This document shows, one piece after another, positions 43,163 through 51,149 of a DNA stretch of 64,000 nt. The translations under genes were made by a program, and so were the position numbers. A model generated the notes under the pieces. The model was not told the origin of the DNA. It saw only the letters and a list, made by a program, of their open reading frames with translations, and made no database searches. Position 1 is the stretch's first letter. Each line of letters starts with the position of its first letter. Source of the DNA: JBJXGV01 sp046160485 (GTDB lineage Bacteria > Orphanbacterota > Orphanbacteria > JBJXGV01); assembly GCA_046160485.1 (NCBI GenBank), contig JBJXGV010000070.1:13401-77400 (forward strand), read 5' to 3'.

Positions 43163-44136
43163 GTCGGTTCCTCCAGGAGAAATCGTGCGTTGCGGCGAAG
43201 TCCGTCGCGGCGCGCGCGTGTCAGCGCGGTGCCGGCGAATCGGTCGCGATATTCGTCTTTCGTCAGATGGGCAACAGCCTCGAGCGCGAGCCCCGATAGG
43301 CCCGGGCGCGGCAGAAAATCGTCGGTCGACGTCTCTTGCTCGAAGCGATTCCACGGGCAAACCTCTTGGCAGATGTCACAGCCGAAGAGCCACCCTTCCA
43401 TTTTTCCGCGGAACGCGTCGGGAATCTTGCCGCGATGCTCGATGGTCGCGTACGAGATGCAGCGCGTGGCATCGAGCTCGTACGGCGCGGTGATCGCCTG
43501 CGTGGGACACGCCTCGATGCACCGCACGCAGGTGCCGCAGTAGTCGAACGCGAACGGCTCATCGAAATCGAGCGGGATAGTCAAGAGGATCTCGCCGAGC
43601 AGAATCCAGGAGCCGTACGACTGCGTGATGAGGTTCGTGTGTTTGCCGATCCAACCGATCCCCGCGCGCTCGGCGATCGCTTTCTCGAAGAGCGGGACCG
43701 CGTCGGCGGAGACGCGACCCTCGCACCCCGGCGACATCTCGATGATCGCCCCGAGAAGAGAGGTGAGCCGCTCGCGCAGGACGGCGTGGTAGTCGCGCCC
43801 CCACGCGTACCGCGCGACCGCCCCGCCCGCGGGCCCGACATCCGACGCGTCGCGCTTCCCGGTAAAATAGTTCATCGCGACCGAGACGATCGTCCGCGCG
43901 CCCGGAAAGAGCGTGCGCGGATCGCGCCGCGCGTCGGCGGCGTCCGCCATGTAGCGCATCGTGCCGTGGCGCCCGGCGGCAATCCACTCGGAGAGCCGCG
44001 CCGCCTCCGCGTCGAACGGGTCGGCACTCGTCACGCCGACGCAATCGAATCCGAGCGCGAACGCGCGTTCCTTCACGCGCCGCGTCAACTCCGACTGCGA
44101 GATCACGAACTCAGAGGTTGACGTACTTGGGGCCAT
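43159..44136 (-). CDS. queG: Epoxyqueuosine reductase
   Basis: Reduces epoxyqueuosine to queuosine in tRNA, using cobalamin and two [4Fe-4S] clusters. The 325-residue protein has the cluster motifs CGTCVRCIEACP near 200 and CDICQEVCPWN near 253, the Asp-containing KHTNLITQSYGSWILLGEI near 165, and the C-terminal GTALTRARRDGLRRNA. The ATG at 44136 overlaps the ETF-QO end by 26 bp; a GTG at 44106 just after that stop is an alternative. Its place in a threonine-degradation run is probably only co-transcription. Confidence 0.93.
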   Translation of the reverse strand: MAPSTSTSEFVISQSELTRRVKERAFALGFDCVGVTSADPFDAEAARLSEWIAAGRHGTMRYMADAADARRDPRTLFPGARTIVSVAMNYFTGKRDASDVGPAGGAVARYAWGRDYHAVLRERLTSLLGAIIEMSPGCEGRVSADAVPLFEKAIAERAGIGWIGKHTNLITQSYGSWILLGEILLTIPLDFDEPFAFDYCGTCVRCIEACPTQAITAPYELDATRCISYATIEHRGKIPDAFRGKMEGWLFGCDICQEVCPWNRFEQETSTDDFLPRPGLSGLALEAVAHLTKDEYRDRFAGTALTRARRDGLRRNARFLLEEPT

Positions 44137-45802
44137 CGCCGCCTTCGGGCGTCGTCCATGTGATCAGCTCGTACGGATCCATGACGTCGCACGTCTTGCA
44201 GTGAACGCAATTCGAGAAGTTGATTTGGAGCTTCTTTCCGCCCCGCGCGTCGTCGTCGACCATTTCGTAGACGGCCGCGGGGCAGAAGTGCTGGCACGGG
44301 TTGCCGAACTCTTCGGCGCAGCGCGTGCGGCAGACGTCGAGGTCGGCGACCTTCAGGTGCGACGGCTGGTGCTCGTCGTGCGTCGTCCCCGAATGAAACA
44401 CGTCGGTGAGTTTGTCGACGGTCAGCTTCCCGTCGTACGCGGAGAGATGGCGCACCGGCTCGCCCGCGTCGCGGCGTTTCCGCATGTGCGTGAAATCCGG
44501 AGTGAGCTTCGAGTCGACGCCGGGCGCCCAGCCGCCCGTAACAAGCCCGATACCCGCGTAGACCAACCCCGGGTACATCCCCTTCGCGAATCCCTGGCGG
44601 AAGTTTCGCACCTTGTAGAGTTCGTCGCGCACGTACGACTTCTCGACTCGCGCCTCGAATCCGGCGAGCGACGCGTCGCTCGTGTCGCCGCGCACGAGCG
44701 CCTCGAAGATCGTCTCGGCGGCGAGCATGCCGGTCTTGATCGCGAGGTGAATTCCCTTCAGCCGCTGGGCGTTGAGGTACCCGCCCGAATCGCCGACGAC
44801 GAGGAAACCGTCCCCGTGGTTTTTCGGGATCGAGTACCAACCGCCCTCGGGAAGCGTCTTCGCGCCGTAGTGAAGCAGCTCACCGCCCTCGAGCGCGCGC
44901 GCGACAAACGGATGCGCCTTCCATTCCTGAAACGAGCGATGCGGATCGAACGCAGGATTGCGGTAGTCGAGGCCGACGACGAATCCGAGCGAGAGCAGAT
45001 CGTCCTTCATCGGGTAGATGAAACCACCGCCGTACTCGCGGCTCGAGAGCGGGTAGGCCATCGTGTGGACCACGCGCCCGGCCGGCCATGAGCCCGGCCG
45101 AACTCGCCACACTTCCTTCACGCCGGTGGCGTAGATTTGCGGGTTCTTCCCGTCCGCAAGGCCGAGGCGCGCCGTGAGTGCCTTCGCGAGGCTCCCGCGC
45201 GGCCCTTCGGCGAATACGGTGACGTCGGCCTTTACGTCCGGTCCGGGCTCGTAATTCGCCTTCGGACTCCCGTCCTTGTCGACGCCGCGATCCATCGTGC
45301 GAACGCCGGCGACGCGGCGTCCGTTAAGAAGCGTCTCGCTCCCGGGAAAGCCCGTGAAGACCTCGACTCCGCGGGCCTGCGCCTGGGCTCCCATCCAACG
45401 CACGACCTTGTGGAGCGACACGATATGATTCCCGTCGTTGCGCAGGGGCGGCGGCGTGAACGGAAACGGGATCGTGCCGGTTCGAGTCATCATGAGGAGC
45501 GCTTCCGAATGAACCTTGCCCTCGGAGGGAAACCCTTGCGCCTCGAAGTCCGGGATCAGTTCGGTGAGCGCGACCGGGTCCATCACCGCGCCGGAGAGCG
45601 TGTGAAAACCGAGTTCGGCGGCCTTTTCGATCACGACGATCCCGGACTCGCAGACGGGCTTGCCTCCCGGCACGAGCCCAGCGGAGACGCGCTCGTTGTG
45701 CGATTTACAGAGATCGGAGAGGCGGATCGCCGCGGCGAGTCCGGCGGGCCCGGCGCCGACGATGCAGACGTTCACGTCGAGTGTTTCGCGCTCGCGCGGC
45801 AT
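44111..45802 (-). CDS. Electron transfer flavoprotein-ubiquinone oxidoreductase
   Basis: Passes electrons from reduced ETF to membrane quinone. The 563-residue protein has the FAD motif VCIVGAGPAGLAAAIRL at residue 11, GSETLLNGRRVAGVRT near 150, VVGDSGGYLNAQRLKG near 325, and C-terminal [4Fe-4S] Cys (CQHFCPAAVYE, FSNCVHCKTCDVMDP). It ends with the family tail TWTTPEGGDGPKY. GGGAG precedes the ATG at 45802. No ETF subunit genes are in the window. It leads the run to queG, tdh-like and kbl. Confidence 0.93.
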   Translation of the reverse strand: MPRERETLDVNVCIVGAGPAGLAAAIRLSDLCKSHNERVSAGLVPGGKPVCESGIVVIEKAAELGFHTLSGAVMDPVALTELIPDFEAQGFPSEGKVHSEALLMMTRTGTIPFPFTPPPLRNDGNHIVSLHKVVRWMGAQAQARGVEVFTGFPGSETLLNGRRVAGVRTMDRGVDKDGSPKANYEPGPDVKADVTVFAEGPRGSLAKALTARLGLADGKNPQIYATGVKEVWRVRPGSWPAGRVVHTMAYPLSSREYGGGFIYPMKDDLLSLGFVVGLDYRNPAFDPHRSFQEWKAHPFVARALEGGELLHYGAKTLPEGGWYSIPKNHGDGFLVVGDSGGYLNAQRLKGIHLAIKTGMLAAETIFEALVRGDTSDASLAGFEARVEKSYVRDELYKVRNFRQGFAKGMYPGLVYAGIGLVTGGWAPGVDSKLTPDFTHMRKRRDAGEPVRHLSAYDGKLTVDKLTDVFHSGTTHDEHQPSHLKVADLDVCRTRCAEEFGNPCQHFCPAAVYEMVDDDARGGKKLQINFSNCVHCKTCDVMDPYELITWTTPEGGDGPKYVNL

Positions 45803-45873
45803 TGGCTGGCTCCCTAATGGCTTACGATTTCGGGCGGGCGGCGCGGGCGCGCCGTCCGCCGAGGTATCTCGGC

Positions 45874-45907
45874 AAAAAAAACACCCTGCGCAAGATAGCA
45901 CAGGGTG
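45874..45907 (-). terminator. Intrinsic terminator after the zinc-ribbon gene
   Basis: On the minus strand a 10-bp stem (CACCCTGTGC pairing with GCGCAGGGTG, one G-T pair), loop TATCTT, then eight T. It lies 30 bp after the stop at 45938 and before the ETF-QO gene. It is the only textbook intrinsic terminator I see in the window. Confidence 0.88.
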
Positions 45908-45937
45908 GGTACCGCCTCAACGAAGAGGCTCGAAGGC

Positions 45938-46102
45938 TTAAACGCGCAGACTCGGCGCGTGCCGGGCGATCTTCGAACAACAATGCTCGGCGTAATTCTT
46001 CACGTTGTAGCGCATTCCGCAGATCGGACATGGGAACCGCCCATCCGGCACGGAGAACTTCTCAACGTCGGGAAACAGGAGCGCGATCTTCTTCTTCATC
46101 AT
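45938..46102 (-). CDS. Small zinc-ribbon protein
   Basis: A 54-residue basic protein. After KKKIALLFPDVEKF it has CPICGMRYNVKNYAEHCC, i.e. a CxxC pair and a His/Cys pair spaced as in small zinc fingers, then KIARHAPSLRV. No known family is recognised; nucleic-acid or protein binding is likely (inference). Two ATG codons in tandem start it; the SD (GGTCAGGCGG) is weak. It is a single-gene unit with its own promoter upstream and a strong terminator downstream, which argues for a real gene. Confidence 0.65.
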   Translation of the reverse strand: MMKKKIALLFPDVEKFSVPDGRFPCPICGMRYNVKNYAEHCCSKIARHAPSLRV

Positions 46103-46231
46103 CCGCCTGACCTCGCTTACGGCACTGTTCGTAGGACAATTTTCCCAGGGGCCTCGGGCAACAACCTTGATTCGTTTTTTCGTTCGGGGGTCCGTCGACT
46201 CACGCGTCGTAGGTGAATTGGCAACGCCGAC

Positions 46232-46260
46232 ATGGTAACCGAATCCGGCGCGTGCTTCAA
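46232..46260 (-). promoter_or_regulatory. Promoter upstream of the zinc-ribbon gene
   Basis: On the minus strand TTGAAG (46255-46260), 17 bp, TACCAT (46232-46237). The predicted start is about 120 bases before ATG 46102. A TTG lies 7 bp after the -10 and opens a 35-codon frame ending at 46117. Confidence 0.5.
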
Positions 46261-46284
46261 GGAAACTCTTAGGGTCGGAAGCTG

Positions 46285-46314
46285 TTGCCGCCGGTCCGCC
46301 GGGGGTGGTAGCGT
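46285..46314 (+). promoter_or_regulatory. Leaderless promoter of the GT2 gene
   Basis: TTGCCG (46285-46290), 18 bp, TAGCGT (46309-46314), then 6 bp to the GTG at 46321. Confidence 0.55.
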
Positions 46315-46320
46315 CGCCCC

Positions 46321-47121
46321 GTGTCCGCGTCCCCCAACCGCCCGAAAATCATTGCGGTTATGCCGGCGTACAACGCCGCCGCAACACTCCGCGCCACGGT
46401 CGCCGACATCCCCCCGGGAACGGTCGACGAAATCATCCTCGTCGATGATGCGAGCCGCGATGCGACGGTCGCTATCGCGGAGGAACTCGGCCTCGTCGTG
46501 ATCCGGCACCCGAAAAACCGAGGCTACGGCGGCAATCAAAAAACCTGCTACGACGAGGCGCTCCGCCGGGGCGCCGACATCGTGGTGATGATCCACCCGG
46601 ACTACCAGTACGACAGCCGACTCGTACCGTACGTGATCGGGTTCATCCGAGACGGCGTCTGCGACATGGTTCTCGGGTCGCGCGTTCGCACGCGCCGCGA
46701 GACGATCGACTCCGGCATGCCGATCTGGAAGTACGCCGCGAATCGCTTTCTCACACTCGTCGAGAACATCGTGCTCGGGCTCAACCTCTCCGAGTTGCAC
46801 ACAGGCTACCGCGCGTATTCGCGTCGCCTACTCGAAACGATCCCCTATCACCGGAACGCCGACGGCTTCGTGTTCGACTCGCAAGTGATCGCTCAAGCGG
46901 CGCGGTTCGGGTTTCGTATCGGCGAGGTTCCAGTGCCGTGCCGCTATATGAAAGAGGCGTCGTCGGTGAACTTGAGCCAGGGGATCGCCTATGGGCTCGG
47001 GACACTCGGCGTACTCGTGAGGTTTATGCTGCACGGGATCGGCGTCTCGCAGGAACTCTTCGCGCCGAAGCCAGAAGCGCCGCCCGGCGCAGCGAATGCG
47101 AGCGAGCCCCGCGTTTCTTGA
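46321..47121 (+). CDS. Family 2 glycosyltransferase (polyprenyl-phosphate sugar transferase-like)
   Basis: A 266-residue GT-A enzyme without membrane segments. AVMPAYNAAATL near residue 13, EIILVDDASRD near 38, the HPKNRGYGGNQK loop near 63 and MIHPDYQYD near 90 (the DxD-like metal site) fit the DPM1-like branch that loads a sugar onto polyprenyl phosphate. HTGYRAYSRRLLE near 160 and FDSQVIAQA near 182 are also typical. Such a lipid-linked sugar would feed GT-C enzymes like those elsewhere in the window (inference). The GTG start agrees with the leaderless promoter. Confidence 0.88.
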   Translation: MSASPNRPKIIAVMPAYNAAATLRATVADIPPGTVDEIILVDDASRDATVAIAEELGLVVIRHPKNRGYGGNQKTCYDEALRRGADIVVMIHPDYQYDSRLVPYVIGFIRDGVCDMVLGSRVRTRRETIDSGMPIWKYAANRFLTLVENIVLGLNLSELHTGYRAYSRRLLETIPYHRNADGFVFDSQVIAQAARFGFRIGEVPVPCRYMKEASSVNLSQGIAYGLGTLGVLVRFMLHGIGVSQELFAPKPEAPPGAANASEPRVS

Positions 47122-47147
47122 CCGCGCACGCACGCCCCTGATAGTCT
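47118..47147 (+). promoter_or_regulatory. Leaderless promoter of the M20 peptidase gene
   Basis: TTGACC (47118-47123), 18 bp, TAGTCT (47142-47147), then 7 bp to the ATG at 47155. The TGA stop of the GT2 gene lies inside the -35 hexamer. Confidence 0.65.
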
Positions 47148-47154
47148 GCGGCCC

Positions 47155-48528
47155 ATGTCGTCGATCGCCCCAGTTCTTGCGCGCGCCGCGTCGCAGCGCG
47201 ACCGCCACGTCGCCGAGCTAATCGAGTTTCTGCGAATCCCGAGTGTCTCCGCGGATTCGCGGCGGCGCGACGACATGGGGCGTTGCGCGGAGTTCGTCGC
47301 GGCGAAGCTGACGGCGGCTGGAATGGCCGCGCGCGTCTTCGCGACCGATGGGCATCCGATCGTCTACGGAGAGCTGCTCGGGGCGCCAGGCCGCCCCACC
47401 GTCCTCGTCTACGGCCACTACGACGTACAGCCGCCCGATCCGCTCGAGCTGTGGACGAGTCCGCCGTTCGAGCCGCGCATCGACGGCGAAAACGTCTACG
47501 CGCGCGGCGCCGCGGACGACAAGGGCCAGGTCTACACGCATATCAAGGCCGTCGAGGCCTACCGCGATGCGGGCATCCCGCTCCCCGTGAACGTGAAGTT
47601 CCTCATCGAGGGCGAAGAAGAGGTCGCGAGTGTGCATCTCGACGACTTCCTCGAGCGCGAAAAGAAGCGGCTGGCTTGTGATGTCGTCGTCATCTCCGAC
47701 ACCAATCAGTTCGCGCCGGGTATTCCCGCGATCACCTACGGGCTCCGCGGCCTGACGTACATGGAGATGCGCGTCGACGGCCCCGAGAGAGATCTTCACT
47801 CCGGCGCGTTCGGCGGGGCGCTCGTCAACCCCGCGACGGCACTCGCCGCGATACTCACGTCGCTCAAAGACGCAGGGGGCCGCATTCTGATTCCCGGCTT
47901 CCACGACGACATCGTGCCGCTCGCGAAGTGGGAGCGCGAGATGTGGGCCACGCTTCCGTTCGACGAAGAGGAGTTTCGGAAGATCGCCGGTTCGCCGCGG
48001 CTCACGGGCGAAACGGGGTACTCGACGCTCGAGCGGCGCTGGGCGCGGCCGACGCTCGAGATCAACGGGATCTACGGCGGTTACCAGGGCGAAGGCGCGA
48101 AGACAGTGATCCCCGCTTGGGCCGGCGCGAAGATCAGCATGCGGCTCGTTCCGAATCAAGACCCGACGCGGATCGCGGAGCTTTTCGAGCGCGCCGTCGC
48201 GGATCGTTGTCCGGAGGGCGCGCGCGTGTCGACGACACGCCTCTCGGGGGGCAAGCCAGTGTTGGTCGCGGTCGACAGCGCCGAAATGCGCGCCGCAAGC
48301 CGCGCGATCGAACGCGGCTTCGGAAAGAAACCCGTCCTCATTCGAACGGGTGGCTCGATCCCCGTGGTCGCGAGCTTCAAAGAAACCCTGGGCGCCGACT
48401 CGCTGCTCGTCGGGTGGGGCCGGCCAGATGACAACTGCCACTCACCGAACGAGAAATTTCACCTTGGCGACTTCCAAAAAGCGATCGAAACCTCAGCCAT
48501 CCTCTTCGCGGAACTCGGCGAAGCGTAA
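47155..48528 (+). CDS. M20-family dipeptidase
   Basis: A 457-residue dinuclear zinc peptidase of the M20 clan (carnosinase/dipeptidase branch). Metal and catalytic residues are visible: VYGHYDVQPPDP near 84 (His, Asp), ARGAADDKGQ near 118 (bridging Asp), IEGEEEVAS near 152 (catalytic Glu, ligand Glu), VISDTNQF near 181 (Asp) and DDNCHSPNEKF near 425 (His). LHSGAFGGALVNP near 210 belongs to the lid domain. It is cytoplasmic and cuts short peptides. It leads a run with a Nudix and a ParB-like gene. Confidence 0.92.
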   Translation: MSSIAPVLARAASQRDRHVAELIEFLRIPSVSADSRRRDDMGRCAEFVAAKLTAAGMAARVFATDGHPIVYGELLGAPGRPTVLVYGHYDVQPPDPLELWTSPPFEPRIDGENVYARGAADDKGQVYTHIKAVEAYRDAGIPLPVNVKFLIEGEEEVASVHLDDFLEREKKRLACDVVVISDTNQFAPGIPAITYGLRGLTYMEMRVDGPERDLHSGAFGGALVNPATALAAILTSLKDAGGRILIPGFHDDIVPLAKWEREMWATLPFDEEEFRKIAGSPRLTGETGYSTLERRWARPTLEINGIYGGYQGEGAKTVIPAWAGAKISMRLVPNQDPTRIAELFERAVADRCPEGARVSTTRLSGGKPVLVAVDSAEMRAASRAIERGFGKKPVLIRTGGSIPVVASFKETLGADSLLVGWGRPDDNCHSPNEKFHLGDFQKAIETSAILFAELGEA

Positions 48529-49180
48529 GGGCTGGGTTCGCTCGTCCGGCAGCGAGCCCTCGTCCGACGCTTGGGCCGGCGACTATCGCTTCTGCCCCGC
48601 TTGCGGCGGGCGTCTGACGATGGCGACCGCATCCGCGTCTGCGACCGCGAAAACGACCGGGCCGTCGCGGCCGACGTGCAAAGCGTGCGGATTCGTCCAC
48701 TGGAGCGAGCCCAAGTTGGCGGCGTGCGCGGTCGTTATCCTCGGCGGCCGCGTGCTTCTCGCGCGGCGCGGCATCGAGCCATCGATCGGCAAGTGGGTGA
48801 TCCCGGGCGGGTTTGTCGAGCGCGGTGAGACGGTCGAGACTGCAGCCGTCCGCGAAACGCGCGAGGAGACAGGGCTCGACGTCAACCTCGTTGCGCTCCT
48901 GAACGTCTATTCGTATCACGGCGTCGGCGTCGTGCTTGTCGTGTTCGTCGCCGAGCCCACAAACGACAAACCCCCTGAGGCGCTCGACGAGACTCTCGAG
49001 GTGCGTTATTTCGCGTTCGACGAAATCCCGTGGGATGAAATCGGATTCTCGAGTTCGCACGACGCGCTGCGCGAGATCATCGAACTGGGCGTACCAGCTC
49101 GGGAACCGTTCCACTCCTCGATCTCGTCACAACCGCGTGCGAGGCGCTCTCGGCGCCTGGCGCGTTCCGGGAGCCGCTAA
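48428..49180 (+). CDS. Nudix hydrolase with N-terminal zinc ribbon
   Basis: A Nudix enzyme with a NudC-like zinc ribbon: CPACGG (from 48592) and CKACGFVHW about 30 residues later. The Nudix box runs from GGFVERGETVETAAVRETRE with EETGLD after it. Substrate cannot be read off. The start is unsure: both Cys pairs require translation from upstream of 48592, and the only in-frame starts are ATG 48428 and TTG 48464, each inside the end of the M20 gene (101- or 65-bp overlap). The segment before the ribbon shows no homology. Confidence 0.75.
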   Translation: MTTATHRTRNFTLATSKKRSKPQPSSSRNSAKRKGWVRSSGSEPSSDAWAGDYRFCPACGGRLTMATASASATAKTTGPSRPTCKACGFVHWSEPKLAACAVVILGGRVLLARRGIEPSIGKWVIPGGFVERGETVETAAVRETREETGLDVNLVALLNVYSYHGVGVVLVVFVAEPTNDKPPEALDETLEVRYFAFDEIPWDEIGFSSSHDALREIIELGVPAREPFHSSISSQPRARRSRRLARSGSR

Positions 49181-49182
49181 CC

Positions 49183-50022
49183 GTGCTGGCTGATCTGCCC
49201 AATCTGAAAATCGTTCCGACGGCGAGCATTCACTTGCACGAGGAGTTCGACGAACAGCGCGCCGTCGGACTCGGCGCCAAGATGCGAAAGGCCGGCATCC
49301 TGACGAATCCGCCGATCGTCGCGGCGATTCCGCGTAAACGCGAGTATGTCGTGCTCGACGGCGCGAACCGCGTGACGGCGGCGGCGCGAATCCGCCTGCC
49401 GACCTTGCTCGTTCAACTCGTCGACTACGACGACGCGGAGATCGTGCTCTCGAATTGGGCGCACGTCGTGAGGGGATTTCCCGCGGCGAAGTTTTTCAGC
49501 GAGGCGCAGGCGCTCTACGGCGCGCGAATCGACGCCGCACCCTTCGCCGACGCGCGCCGCGAACTGGCGAATCGCCGCATTTCGTGCTTCTTCCATCACA
49601 AAGATCGCGGCACGTTCGTGCTGCGCCGCGTCACGACGCGTGGCTCGGATGCCACCGAGGTGAAAGCCCTTCGCGACATCACGGGAATCTACAAGGACCG
49701 CGCGTCGATCGTCAGAATCCCGCTCACGGCGGAAAACGCGAAAGACCTGGCCGTGTACGACGGATTCGTGGTCGCGTTTCCGACGTTCTCGAAGGCGGAC
49801 ATCGTGCGCTGCGCGGTGCGTCCGGACGACCGCCTCCCGACCGGCATTTCGCGCCACACGATTCCGCTGCGCGCGCTGCGTGTGAATCTCCCGCTGTCGG
49901 TGCTCCGCTCGTCGAAGCCGCTCACCGAGAAGAATCGTATCCTCGATGCGTTCATCGCGCGCAAGGCGCGCACGAGTTCGATCCGCCTCTACAACGAGCC
50001 GACGTTTATCTACGACGATTGA
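49183..50022 (+). CDS. ParB-like protein related to free serine kinases (SbnI/SerK)
   Basis: A 279-residue protein. The N-terminal ParB/Srx-like domain has LHEEFDEQRAVGLGAKM near residue 18, GILTNPPIVAA near 38 and VVLDGANRVTAA near 58, and the C-terminal half is specific. This pattern recalls SbnI of Staphylococcus and archaeal SerK, which phosphorylate free L-serine to O-phosphoserine rather than bind DNA. There is no helix-turn-helix and no parA neighbour, against a partition role. The GTG starts 2 bp after the Nudix stop. The assignment rests on remembered family motifs. Confidence 0.65.
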   Translation: MLADLPNLKIVPTASIHLHEEFDEQRAVGLGAKMRKAGILTNPPIVAAIPRKREYVVLDGANRVTAAARIRLPTLLVQLVDYDDAEIVLSNWAHVVRGFPAAKFFSEAQALYGARIDAAPFADARRELANRRISCFFHHKDRGTFVLRRVTTRGSDATEVKALRDITGIYKDRASIVRIPLTAENAKDLAVYDGFVVAFPTFSKADIVRCAVRPDDRLPTGISRHTIPLRALRVNLPLSVLRSSKPLTEKNRILDAFIARKARTSSIRLYNEPTFIYDD

Positions 50023-50056
50023 TCGCGGTGCCCCACCGCGCGCGGCGGGCGAGGCG

Positions 50057-50920
50057 TTATGCGCGCGCGCGCGGCGGCGTCTCGACGACGCTGATGAGCC
50101 GCGTGAGTCGATCGGCGCGCCCCTTGTCGTTCCCTTCGCGGCAGATGTGCACGAGGTTGCGGAGCATGCGGCAGAGGATTTCCCGCGGCGGCGACGGAAC
50201 GAAATGTTCGGGGCGCGGCTCGAATCCCGCCGCCGTAAGAAACCGCGCACAGTCACTCCGCGAAAGAATGCGGCCGCGGCTGAACGCGTCGACGAAATGC
50301 TCTTCGTCGGAGCACGAGAAACGCACGACGAAATGCCCGGGGAAACCGACGCCTTCCATCTTGAGCCCAACTCGCCGAGCGAGGAACAAGTAGACGAGCG
50401 ACAGCGTAATCGGAATTCCCGTGCGGCGATCGAGCACGCGGTTCATGTACGAGTTGTCCGCGTCGTAGTAGTCGAGACTGTTGCCGGAGAATCCGAACTC
50501 GTCGAAGAGGGTTTGCGCGAACGCGCCGAGGATATCGCGGCCGCGCCGCAGCCCGGCGAGCCGTTCGCGCAACGTCGCCGCCATCTCGGCGAGAAGGCGG
50601 TCGCAGTGCTCGCGATCGAGATCGGGATACCCGATGCGCGATATCAGGAACGCGCCCGTCTCGAGGCCCGCCGCGTCGATCGGCGAGCGCGCGAAGACTT
50701 CGATGGCGGCTTCCGCTTCGTCCATCGTGATCTCGTCGAGAATCGAGCGGGCGCGCACGCGGACCGGCTCGATCTGACTCTCGAGCGCGACGGCCAGAAA
50801 CGGCTTCGCCTCGGGGCCGGCCTCGAGAATTCGTTCGCGAACGATGCGAGCGACCTTCTGATTCTCGTCGTCGAGGAGAGAGACCAGCGCCTTCAGCGCG
50901 CTTTCCGAAACGGCTTTCAT
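50057..50920 (-). CDS. SirB1/transglutaminase-like protein with N-terminal HEAT-type repeats
   Basis: A 287-residue protein. Residues 1-70 form two HEAT-like helical repeats (LVSLLDDENQKVARIVRERI). The rest is a SirB1-type transglutaminase-like domain: NSYMNRVLDRRTGIPITLS near 160, VGFPGHFVVRF near 195 and HFVDAFSRGRILS near 212. In the relatives I know the triad Cys is often missing; here too no Cys precedes the GIPI stretch, so catalysis is doubtful. GGAGG lies 6 bases before the ATG. It is convergent with the ParB-like gene. Confidence 0.8.
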   Translation of the reverse strand: MKAVSESALKALVSLLDDENQKVARIVRERILEAGPEAKPFLAVALESQIEPVRVRARSILDEITMDEAEAAIEVFARSPIDAAGLETGAFLISRIGYPDLDREHCDRLLAEMAATLRERLAGLRRGRDILGAFAQTLFDEFGFSGNSLDYYDADNSYMNRVLDRRTGIPITLSLVYLFLARRVGLKMEGVGFPGHFVVRFSCSDEEHFVDAFSRGRILSRSDCARFLTAAGFEPRPEHFVPSPPREILCRMLRNLVHICREGNDKGRADRLTRLISVVETPPRARA

Positions 50921-50977
50921 CGATGCCCTCCACTTCGATCCGTCGCGTCGGGGCGTTGACCAATGACGACGGCGACA

Positions 50978-51006
50978 AGGATAAACCTCGCTCCGCGACG
51001 CGACAA
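50978..51006 (-). promoter_or_regulatory. Promoter of the SirB1-like gene
   Basis: On the minus strand TTGTCG (51001-51006), 17 bp, TATCCT (50978-50983), about 50 bases before the SD-led start at 50920. Confidence 0.58.
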
Positions 51007-51039
51007 GTGCGGCGGGCGCCCCGCGCGGCGTTCGCGCGC

Positions 51040-51069
51040 TTGCCGCGCCTTGAGGGCGTCGAGTAAGAT
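51040..51069 (+). promoter_or_regulatory. Promoter of the Nudix-lipoprotein-dehydrogenase run
   Basis: TTGCCG (51040-51045), 18 bp, TAAGAT (51064-51069). The predicted leader of about 70 bases ends with AGAGGG before the ATG at 51150. Confidence 0.52.
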
Positions 51070-51149
51070 GCGGCCCGCGAGCGATGCGCCACGCGCTCGC
51101 GAGAACGAGAAGCGTGCCGCAGCGAGGCACCGCAAGAGGGTAATCCGGA

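Noticed and set aside
46165..46180. T-run near 46171 as a plus-strand terminator
   Set aside because: No stable hairpin precedes the T stretch, and no plus-strand gene ends before it.
49183..50022. Chromosome-partition ParB
   Set aside because: No helix-turn-helix, no parA or parS-like sites nearby, and motifs closer to the SbnI/SerK group.
51084..51143. A 19-codon frame (MRHALARTRSV) before the Nudix gene as a leader peptide
   Set aside because: Its ATG has no SD and the composition is that of random GC-rich sequence. The end overlaps the Nudix SD only by position.
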